This document shows positions 53,609 to 63,500 of a stretch of DNA of 64,000 nt, in pieces; position 1 is the first letter of the stretch, and each line of letters begins with the position of its first letter. The notes under the pieces were generated by a model. That model saw nothing but the letters and a program-made list of their open reading frames with translations. It was not told the origin of the DNA and ran no database searches. The translations under genes and the position numbers were made by a program. The stretch comes from Tribonema minus (lineage: Eukaryota > Sar > Xanthophyceae > Tribonematales > Tribonemataceae). The stretch lies in assembly GCA_017506865.1 (NCBI GenBank), contig JAFCMP010000268.1, positions 558,001 to 622,000 of the forward strand, written 5' to 3'.

Positions 53609-53974
53609 GCAACCACACACACACACTGTGCCACACGCGCACTATGAGACGCAATGCTTGTGTTGACGTCCCCTGTGCGATGCTGGCTCATTGCTAGCAG
53701 CCGGCGGGGGGGTAGCATTGCCTGTTGCCCTAGGGTTAGGGTTAGGAGTGAAGATGGAGTGTCACTGCATTCCTGTTTCACGCATGAATGGATCATTCTT
53801 GCATAGTTCTGGTGGTGTGTGGTGTGCTGCTGCTTGCACAGAGCAGTTCTGCTGGCCCAGAGAGGCCCTGTTTCAACACAAATTGCGAGCCGCACTTGGC
53901 ACTTGGCGGCCCCGCCACTTGTCGCACGAAACGAAACCGCCCATAACGTTTTTGTTTTTTTTCAAAACGCACAG
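53609..53974. other. Spacer after the chromovirus remnant
   Basis: It contains TAGGGTTAGGGTTAGG at 53731-53746 and a T-rich polypyrimidine tract (GTTTTTGTTTTTTTT) at 53949-53963 that leads into a good 3' splice site (CGCACAG) at 53974. Confidence 0.5.
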
Positions 53975-54496
53975 AAAAAGATGCGAAGGGGAGAGAGCAT
54001 GCGGCCATCTAAGGATGTTGATGACGCTGACGGGCCTTGGCAGCAGATCCACGCTCACACGACCACTCAGCCGCATGCCGGAGCAGACAATCCAAGCAAC
54101 GGGTTTTTGATGGCGGCTAGGGACGCAGCTTTGGTTCTGCGAACTGTATCAGTACGTAATTTATGGCGCGATGGCCTGGCTTGGGGCAGCATCGCCGACG
54201 CAGACACGCTCGAAGGGCTCCCCACCGAAGGCCGGACCGTCAAACACATGATTCAGCGCTCGCCAAGGACAAGCTTAACACGCGTCAACTCTATACAGTT
54301 GGATCTACGTCGATCGATGCCTGCCAGCGTGAGGGGTGGCTAGACCGCAGCCTCCGCATCGACATGGACACTGTTCTTGGCGAAGCGCAAACGCGAGCCT
54401 TCATCAAGGGTTTTGCCACCATCTCTGCTCTAGTATTTGACTCGCTGGAGCGTGATAGAACCGCGGAGGCTGCAACGCCAGGTGGTCAAGCTCAGG
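53975..54496 (+). CDS. Putative exon(s), unknown protein, one frame shift
   Basis: After a strong polypyrimidine tract and CACAG, the frame reads KKMRRGESMRPSKDVDDADG, then GFLMAARDAALVLRTVSVRN, LWRDGLAWGSIADADTLEGL to about 54250. From about 54245 a different frame continues sensibly: ALAKDKLNTRQLYTVGSTSI, DACQREGWLDRS, TRAFIKGFATISALVFDSLE, ending at CAG before GTACGCG at 54497. A one-base indel or an unrecognised short intron must separate them. The phase at 54496 fits the next exon at 54884, so this may be the 5' part of the following gene. A gag-like origin from the adjacent retroelement cannot be excluded. No family recognised. Confidence 0.4.
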
Positions 54497-54883
54497 TACG
54501 CGTACGCCTCGATACAGAGTCAAGTGTATCTCGAAGGGGTAATTAGTCTTCCGTGTTTGAATTTGATTTTGATGCACTTCCAAAGATCATCATAGCTTGA
54601 GATGTGCAAGTGCAGGACAGTAGAGGTTGACTTCATAGGGTAAGTATGAGGTACTGGTTGCATCATGCGCGGCTTGATGTTGCTTGCAAGCATGCTCACC
54701 ATCTACAGGTGTGCAGCAAGAGTGTACATGCCGTATGTGGATGCGATGAAGCAGTCGTAGCAGCGTCTAGCCATCCACTGTGCTCTTTCATATTCTGCAG
54801 ACCATGCGTCACCGTGCATGCAGCAGCCCCATTTTGCACATGGCCGCATCCTTACACACGACTGGTCTGCGTGCATGCATCAG

Positions 54884-56501
54884 GATGGCATGAGCACGGC
54901 AGCTGGCACAGGGTACCAGCACGGCGCTCCCGAGAAAGCATCCGCACAGGCGCCCAAGAAGAAGATCAAGTTGCGCTACAGCGGTGCGCCTGACGACGTG
55001 GCTGCAGCGCCATCTGAGGTACATGAAAACGAATCAAAAGACCGTAGAGCTATAGGTGACAAGGAGTGGTTAGCCGCAAATGCCTTCCACCAATAACCGT
55101 GGTTGCCGCTGTTGCAGTCATTGGTCACGAGTCTAACAGAACCATCATATCCTGTTGCAGTCATTGGCCACGAGTCAAACAGAGCCATCATATCCACAGT
55201 AGTCAAAAGACTTCTGTGTGCAAGCGTTTTAGCATCAGGTATATTTTTTCCAGAACAGATTCAATTGTTGTGCAGATGTCATGACCTCAGCGCTTCTCTC
55301 AGTGAGCAGTGCAGGGACATAGGTTTGCGTATGTAAAATGCAGCGGAAATTGGGATTTGTGTGTCTTGTTGAGTTGTCTCCATGAGCAGTGCAATGACAT
55401 AGCTATGCGTATGTGCATTTCTGCAGAAACTGGGTTTCGTATGTCTTGTTGCATTATCACTAAATAGTAGTTCAAGCACTACTTGAGAGTATAATGTTTT
55501 GGGGCGGGCGTGCAGCTTAGAAGTATGGAGTACCTGTGGATGAAGAAAAAATACACTGGTCCTTGACTGAGTCTTGTAATTTCTAAGTAACTGTGTAACC
55601 CCAACTCACCCAGCGAAACAAGTTTAACTTGCTGTAGCATCATTGTTCACACCTCTACAGTGCAGAGGTAGAGATATGAGTGCTGCTGAGTCACCAGCAG
55701 AGTTGATGGGCAGTAAACAGACGCAAATGCCCAAAAGATGACTTCGGCTGTTGCAGCCGGTCCGAACATCAACATCAAAACACGCTCACGCAGCTGTAAA
55801 CCCCTTGTGTCTGCTCATTGGAACAGGTTGAGAACGGGCGGAAGCCTGCCGCACCCGTCACTCCACCGAGTGTTGAAGACCTAATGAGAGGGCAAGAACG
55901 ATGCGTGCAGCAGAAGAGGGCGGCGGACGCTGCAGCAGCGGCAGCAACGGCAGGCCTGATGCTGCAGGGTACGGCCTCCGCCAGAGAATTGCGTATGCCG
56001 CCGCGGCCGCCGCCAGCTGCTACGATGGCACCTGCGCATGCCTTCGCGTCAGCACCTGCGCAGCCACTGCAGCTGCGCCTGCAAGCCGCTGCTGTCGCTG
56101 AGCCGATGCCGCTGCTTCCCGCTGCGGCGTGGGGACCTGCGCTTGCAGCAGTTGCTCAGGCTGCTGCGCCGGCGACGCTGCCTGTGCGCGCTGCAGTTTC
56201 ACCTGATCAACGCGCGGCTGCTGCAGCTGCGCCGCCGCCGCTTGCTGCGGCGTGGGGATCCAGGCACGCTGCTGCTGCTGCGCCGGTGGCGCTGCCTTTC
56301 GGTGCTCCCAACGGTCAACTCGCTAGTGCTGCTGCGCCGCTGCTGCCGCCGCTTGCTGCGGCATGGGGGCCTGCGCACACTGCTACTGCTGCTGCGTCAA
56401 CAACGGCCCTGCCTGCGCCCCCCGCAGTGGCACCTGATCAAGGTGCTGCTGCTGCCGCTGCGCCGCTGCTGCCGCCCCCTGCCACGGCATCGGGATCTGC
56501 G

Positions 56502-56552
<51 letters not shown>

Positions 56553-56824
56553 CCAGCGGCGCTGCACACACGCGCCACAGTGGCACATGACGCACGCGCA
56601 GCTGCTGCCGCTGCTGCATCGACGGCGCTGCCGCCTGCTGCAGCATGGCGCACTGCAAACGCTGCTGCTGCTGCCGCTGTTGCGTCAGTGGCTCCGCCGC
56701 CTGACGTGATGACACGTGCGGGTATCGCTGCGGCCCAGCTTGTGGTGCCGCTAGTGCCGTCAGCAGCAACGCATGCCATCTTGGAGGCGGGAGCGCCGGG
56801 CGGCACTGAGGTGGCGGGCGCTGA

Positions 56825-56862
<38 letters not shown>

Positions 56863-58152
56863 GTACGCTTCATGAAGGCAAGGACGCGGTTGACGAGCAC
56901 AAGGAGGTTCTGAGGGCGGCAATCAGGCGCGCCAAAGCGCGGGAGGAGCTGCGGCACGACACGGAACTGTACGCCGTGGAGCTCACGCAGCGGTTCGAGC
57001 GCGAGCGCAGCGCGCTGCAGCGGGGCATTGCTGCATGCCTGGAGATGCTGCGCAAGTACGACGAGCTGCGCAGCGGAGCGTCACCGGACCTCATCGCCTA
57101 TCTGACGACGCTCGAAGCTGCGCAGCACGAGCGTCTGGAGGAGTTTAGGCGGGTGGCGCAGGGAGCGCACGGAGTGGCAGGCGCTTTGCGCGGTCCGCGC
57201 CCTCAGGTGCTGAGGGACAGGAAGCTGCTGCAAGTGCTGCAGGACGCGGAGGCGCACGTGCTGAAGTCCGCGAGCGAGCAGAGGCGCCAGAGCCTGGAGG
57301 CGCAGAAGCAGCGGCAGGCGGCGCACATGCAGCAGCTGCAGCAGCAGCAGCAGCAGGGGACGGAGGGCGGTGCGGCTCAGCCTCCGCAGCAGCATGGACC
57401 CAGGCCTCAGGCGCATGAACTGCCGGAGTCTGAGTCGGACCTCGAAGATGAGACGGTGAGTGTGAGTGCTCAACGATGTGTTGAGTGTTGGTGAAAGCCG
57501 CAGTGGAGCATCAGACGCTATCCTTGATTCTAGTAGCTTGGGCAGTAGGGTGGGTTTTGTCTGGCGTACACAAGAAAGTGTACATCAGTATGCAGTCGTA
57601 TTCATTAATTCTCGTATGCAGTACTTTGGAGGATGCAGCTGCGCGCGCGCCGCAAGCTGCATGGCAGCATTTTCGGGCGCACACAGTCTTGTTGCTTCTG
57701 TGGAGCTAGCGCTGACGCTGCAACATCTCGCACCGCATACAAAGGTTCTGACCAGATGAATGTACCAGAAACGTCTGTTGCATGCGAGAACGAAGTGAAC
57801 TGCTTCAAGGAATTTGAGTGTATGAACTAGTACCCTCACTCTGGCCCCAATCCCGAACCTTCAGGTGGAGGAAGAGGAGGAGGACGAGGAGGATAGGGGC
57901 GAAGACGGGGAGAAATGGGAGGAGGAGAGTGAGGGGGGGAAGGGGAAGGAGTGGGAGGACAAGGGGGGTGAGGGGGAGGAGGAAGAAGAAGGGGACAAGG
58001 AAGGGAGGGGGGGGCGAAGAAGGGGGAGGGCGGGGGGAAGAAGGGGGAGGAGAGGGAGAGTGCCTTGCAGCCTCCGCAGCACAGCTACACGCAGCGTGGC
58101 GCGCCATTCCTTGCGCACGAGCTGCGGGACGCTGACTCAGCACTCGAGATGG
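54884..58152 (+). CDS. Low-complexity and coiled-coil protein, probably nuclear, function unknown
   Basis: Exons 54884-55018, 55827-57455 and 57865-58152. The first carries APKKKIKLRYSGAPDDVA, including an NLS-like KKKIK. The second (543 residues) opens VENGRKPAAPVTPPSVEDLM, has about 300 residues of Ala/Pro/Gln low complexity with CTG and CAG runs, then a helical region: EHKEVLRAAIRRAKAREEL, YAVELTQRFERERSALQRGI, LRKYDELRSGASPDLIAYL, and QQ-rich helices ending ESESDLEDET. The third is an extreme Glu/Gly/Lys block. To reach the plausible ending ALQPPQHSYTQRGAPFLAHE, LRDADSALEM before GTGAGT at 58153, the frame must shift near the G8 run at about 58010, so a base-count error or polymorphism there is likely. 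The gene may continue to the right and may start at 53975. Confidence 0.6.
55025..55170 (+). repeat. Dispersed repeat, copy 3 of 3
   Basis: GAAAACGAATCAAAAGACCG then TAGAGCTATAGGTGACAAGG and AGTGGTTAGCCGC, followed by TGGTTGCCGC and TTGGTCACGAGTC. It begins 7 bp after the donor at 55018. The final part (CAGTCATTGGYCACGAGTC) is tandemly doubled. Confidence 0.8.
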
Positions 58153-59943
58153 TGAGTCTGGGAGTCTAATTGCCGTGGATGATGTGATGGCGTGTCCCCA
58201 AGTGGAGCGCAAGGCATTGGTGGTGCGTTCAGTCTTGCCATTGATCAAGTGTGTGCTTCTGCGCCGTTTTACAAGTTATATAGCAGCAGCCAATCTAAAC
58301 CTGCACGCATGATTGAACCTGACACACTAGCAATCTGACGACTCAATAGTACTGCAGACTACATGCTTGTGTAGCATCTCCGCGCTTTACAGCGACTATA
58401 ACCCTATAGCGAAGCCCAATGCTGGGTCTAATCCAGCATCTCGCCCTGCTCCCACCACTTTGTCACATTTGAAGCAGCTACATGGTGTGAATGAAGCCTG
58501 AGGGTTGTGGTCAGGGGTGGAATAACGATGCCGATTACACTGAGGAAGTGGGTTAGATCGGGATCACCTGTTTGTGTCACGCTTCTTGATGAGTGTCACA
58601 TGAAGGCGATATTGCATCTGCAGAATTATATGTTCATCACAGGGTGCTGATCTCGCCCACGTGCCACTGTCTCTGCATCGCACATGATCCCAAACAGGCC
58701 TAGGCGCCGCTGCTGCCCCGAATTCGTGCGGAGATGACTGAGCGCATAACTTCAACGTTGAGCGCTGCCACGGCATCGGTCCCAGGCGCAACAAGGTTTG
58801 CCCTCATACCAGCTGCTGCGCATGCGCGGCTCTCTCATGCTCACGCGGGCTGGTGGCGGGTATCATGCGGTTTCACAAGGTTACATACATCAGCACAACA
58901 CCACAGTACACAGTGCACAGCAGTACACGTTCCGGCCATTTCACCGACGCTGGGAGGCCAGGGGGTGAACGACAAACAGGCAGCGCCGACGTGATGAAGT
59001 TTACAATTGGCGACATAGCGATGAGGGGGGCACAGCAACAACAAATTGCAGCAGCGCTCTCTGTGGCAAGGCGCACTGGTACGTCCACGTCCTAAAAAAG
59101 CACGGAGTACAGGTTCGAAAGCATGAGGAGTTGAGTGTATGAGCACCTTTGTTGGCCATCACATAGCGCCAGCAGTGTGTTGCAGGGAGAAGGGGGGGGG
59201 GGGGGGGGGGTATGTCTTGTCTGTTTCTGCGCCGTGTAGCGTATACCTGAGAGATTGGCATCGAAAACAGCCCAATCATAGGGCACACAGGACCTTCGGA
59301 CATTGGCACTGACGGGACTGCCCGCAGCGCCAGACATGGCACAAACAACGCACAATGAAAACGCGCATGGAAGCATGTTATCGTTTGGTTCCGGCCAAGC
59401 GCATGCAAAGAGCAAAATCATTCATCGCCAACATGTCATCATATTTGCCTTGTCGCTTAAGCATTCGGTGGACCCTGCGCTGGCTGCATGTTGCTTTTCT
59501 TACACCTTAGCTTCAGATGGCCCAAGTCCATGTGTTGTGAGTGCACAACTCAATGTTCATGCATATTGCAGCGTGGAAGGCTGCCATTGTGCACCTCACT
59601 GCAGTGAGAGCGCATGTTACACGGTATACCACATGTTGGCGTAGCCACTGAAAGTCAGTCAAGCTACTCGGCTACTTAGAGCTGCTGCACAGGGTTCGAT
59701 CACAATGATGACATGAACCATGACATGTGCCTTCAGTTGCATATGGCCACTGCAATTGGGCTTTCAGGTAAGGTAGCAGCATACAGTGATACAATGCTGA
59801 CAGCCATGGGGGCCTATTAGTAGGACTCTATAGCTACCAGAGTCCTCATGTACCTTGTGTCTAGTTGTTTCAATACGCATGTATCTAAGGCGACTGGGAC
59901 ACGTCTCACTGCCTCCTGCTGTGGAGTACACATCCCGCGTCAG
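58153..59943. other. Intergenic or intronic, no gene supported
   Basis: A G19 run lies at 59192-59210. An open frame at about 58985-59095 (MKFTIGDIAMRGAQQQQIA) faintly recalls a helix-turn-helix but is too short to call. The last 8 bp are the left target-site duplication of the following MITE. Confidence 0.45.
59936..59943. repeat. Left target-site duplication CGCGTCAG
   Basis: CGCGTCAG directly before the MITE; it is repeated exactly at 60434-60441. Confidence 0.9.
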
Positions 59944-60433
59944 CAGCGTTGTTAATCCCGTGCCCCCCGGGGGGGAAGTGAGCTACCGGGAGTAAGGGAG
60001 CGACCAGTATCTGAAGGGTGCTCCCGGCACTCCCGGCTAACCCTAGTTGAAGTTGGACAAACCGTAGTTTAAGTTGGACAAGCCCTAGTTGAAGTTCAGC
60101 TCATTGTTGTGGCACACATGGCACTCTCTCCTCATCTATAAGCATGCTGCCACACCGCCTCACCGCCTCACACCGTCTGACAACACTCAGGCTGTCTCAA
60201 AACACACGCGTGGCGACTGTGAAGTTCAACGGTGAAGTAAGATAACTGTTTTTCAAAAATGTAAAAAAATAGCAGGAGCAGCGCAGCAGCGACCACGCCA
60301 GCGCAGAACTTCAATTACTTCATAACCAACTTCAAGATCCCTGAGCCGGGAGTGCCGGGAGCGAGCCAGATCCTGGCTACTCCCGCGGGAGCACGGGCGT
60401 GAGTGCCTCAAAGTGCCGGAACTAACAACGCTG
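59944..60433. mobile_element. hAT-type MITE with 8-bp target-site duplication
   Basis: 490 bp. The left end CAGCGTTGTTAATCCCG and the right end, read inverted, CAGCGTTGTTAGTTCCG, share the 11-bp CAGCGTTGTTA; hAT elements typically begin CAGNG. The arms stay related for about 110 bp, both containing GGGAGTA, GGGAGCG or its inverse, GGCACTCCCGGCT and TTGAAGTTGG. The flanks are identical: CGCGTCAG at 59936-59943 and 60434-60441, the 8-bp duplication that hAT transposases make. There is no coding capacity, so it is a non-autonomous derivative. Confidence 0.93.
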
Positions 60434-60441
60434 CGCGTCAG
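60434..60441. repeat. Right target-site duplication CGCGTCAG
   Basis: Exact second copy of the 8-bp duplication, directly after the MITE. Confidence 0.9.
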
Positions 60442-60592
60442 CACCATACACCGCATGTTCGCTTGTTAGGGTTAGCACCTAACCCCACCCAACCGCACTC
60501 ACATAGGCCACGCCCCGGAATTACGGTACAGGTCCTTAACCACGGCGCAACTGGCGCAACTCTTATAAAGGCTTCTAGTGCTTGTACAGTGT
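60442..60592. other. Short spacer between MITE and RT element
   Basis: 151 bp with GTTAGGGTTAGCACCTAACC near 60465-60485, an imperfect telomere-word palindrome. No gene. Confidence 0.5.
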
Positions 60593-63500
60593 ACGTATGG
60601 ACTTGTATTTATAAAGGCCCAAGGGAGGCCGGGTTGCCTATGCAATCGAAAAGCTTGCGTCAACGCAGCAGCCTAGTCTGCGCTGTGCCCTAGGAGTTTG
60701 GATACCGGCGCCGCAACACAGCCCAGCATTCGCGCTCCACGTGTGTATGCCATGACGCGCTCCGCCAACTCCCGCGCCAGCGATATGCTCAGCTCAATGT
60801 GGATCTGACGCTTAGCTAACCCGGCCTTGCGTAACACATCTGCCTTCCCCCCCCCTGAGCACAGTGCTGAGTGCATTGCCAACTCCTTAACAAAAAGGCT
60901 TGTCTGCTTGCCCAGCCGTCCGTACGACTCCTGCACGAATGGCACAAAAGCCCAAGATGACGTCAAGGTGCCGGTGTGGTGCTTGACCTTCGCGTCCTCC
61001 CCCACCCCAGCAGCATAGCCGTCCGTGTTCGAGGCATTTGTTTTGCCTGTCAGGTACGAGCTCGCTGTGGGCGCGCGCACACTTGTGTCTAGCACTATTC
61101 CCTTGTTACGGTATGCACTGCTAAAGTGCAGACACCCTGGGTCAATGACTGTGTCCGCCCGATACCCCGGTACCTTGAAGACGCTAGCGTCCTCATTGCG
61201 GACAATAGAGACATGGTGCTGTCTCAAGATGCGCTGTAGGCACCGCTTTTGGGCAGTGTGTGTCGCGTTGTGCCCCCGTATGTGCTGGCTGGGGCAGCTG
61301 ATCGCATGCGTGGAGGTGGGGCTCACGTCACTGCACCGCCATGGGCACACCTCGCCCTGTATGCCCCACCCGTCTATAAAGATCGCAACCATAATCATCG
61401 TGGCTGCTGCCATACTGGACATGGGCGCCGCACCCGGGCGGTCATTGGCAGCGGGTGGCACGCTCATCCACGCCATTGCCCCGGACGCACGCTGGCTGCG
61501 CAGCTGCGCCAGGACCCGCGCGCTAGCCTGTTGGCGGCGGCGGCTGGTGTCACGCAAGTCACCAATAAGTGTAGCCTGCGTCGGCTTGCCCACGGCACCA
61601 GCCGAGGCAGCCTCTAGGTCCTCCACCAGGCAGTCCTCGTATTGACGTCGAAGAACATTTGAAAGGCCGGCTTGTAGTCCGTGCGTGAAGTGACCGCGCC
61701 GGCGGCGGGGCACTACCTTTCTGCAGATCTCGTCAGCATAGGCCTCCCAGTCGTCGTCGTCGTCCTCCTGCCCGCCGCTGCAGCTGCTTTCTTCCGCGCT
61801 AGTTTGTGTTTTAGCGGGCGTGGAAGAGGCAGCCGCGGCAGCGGCTTGAGGGCCAGGTACGGTCGCCGCCGCAGCGGCCGCCTCGGCGCCAGGCACAATG
61901 CCGTGGGTGTGTGGGGCTGGCTCAGTGGTCCCCGTCTCCGTGACGGCAGTTGCGGCGTAGATCGCTTGCACCGCAGTGGGGAGCGTCGACGCTGCGGCCG
62001 TTGTATCCGCTGCCCACCGTAGCAACGATGCTGGGAGCTGCTCGGCCACAGCTGTGCGTGATTTTTCGCCGCCATCAGCTGTCAGCGCTCGCGTAGAGCG
62101 TCGCACGGCCTCGATGATTGGCGGCAGTCCCTGGTCCTCGCGTATTGCGCATGAGTGCTGCGCGAACCAGGTGACTGCGCCGTGTTCGTCAGTGCCGAGC
62201 CTCAGGGCCCCTGCTGCCACAGTGGCATGAATTATTGCAGGCCGCAGTGTTGTGCATGCCTGGGCCGTGTATGCGGCTGGTGCCAGTAGCCCCAAAAGCG
62301 GCATGCCCAGACCGCCTCGTCGCTCCGGCAACCGTGACGCCCGCAGTGGCACTGCGATGTCCGTGAGTTCTGGCGGGCCCAAGCGCGGCAATACCAGCAC
62401 GCTGCCACTGCTGGCTACCTCATTGTCACCAGCAGTGCAGGCGGCCAGCAGGTGTGACTTCATGACTGCCGCGGTAGCGCAGCCGTGCAGGTGCAGCATG
62501 CGTTCAAGCGTCCATGCACAGAACCCGTCAAATGCGTGCAGCCATGTCTCACTCAAAGCCGTGTCAACGACCCGAGCTAAGAAGCCCATGCGCTTCGTCA
62601 GTGACCTGCGCAGAATGAACTGTGCTGCCTGTAGGTGATGCCGCGCCATCCCAGCTAGCTGCCACGACAATCGCCATGTCCCTGCGTCAACAAGATGCTT
62701 GCTCATGGCAGCATGCACATAGGCTGGGTGCCCTACCGGTACCCCGACCGACGTAAAGCCCTGACTGGATTCTGGCATGGTGGCGTCCACAAACGGTATG
62801 TCAAGGGCGCGCAGGCGTGCTCTGGCCGCTTCATCAAACACTGTGCCGCGCATGGCAATGGCCAGCGACTTGTCTGGTCGAACGCGTAGGCCCCCTGCCG
62901 CAAGCCGACGGATCACCTCTGCCACCCCAGCGGCCGCTGCATCGTCGAAGTAGGCAGCTTGCAGCACGTTGAGGTCATCCAGGAAAGCGCAGTGCGGGGC
63001 TGGCGGTTCCGCTGTGCTGTGGCCGTAGGCCGGCATACTGCCGGGCGTCGCATTCACTCCATCAGGGTAGAAGAGTAGGAATGCCGCTGCCACTGCAAAG
63101 TACAGCGGCCCTAGAGGGTCCCCTTGCTGGCACCCTAGGTGGGAGCAGATAATGCGAGCTTCACCGTTCACCTCCACTCGCATCTCTGGGGCAGTGTCAC
63201 CACAGTATACGGACTCAAAGTGCGGGAGCAGCTCCGGACAGAAGAGCATAAGTCCCCGCACAATGGCGGCGCGATCCACACTGTTAAATGCGTTCTCACA
63301 GTCCAGCTGGATTGTGGTGCCATACAGCTCGTGCCACACGCGCGCGCGCGCTGCCACATGCTCGACGCCAGACCGGTATCCTACGCCAAACTGCGACATG
63401 GAGGCCAGCAGCCCCGATATTTTGCCCTTGACACCCCGTGCCGCTGTGGACCCGAGGAGTCTGCGCCAGACACTGGAGCAGGCGATCGGACGCCGCTTCT

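Noticed and set aside
58985..59095. Possible transposase helix-turn-helix (MKFTIGDIAMRGAQQQQIA)
   Set aside because: Too short, no catalytic domain nearby and no inverted repeats around it.
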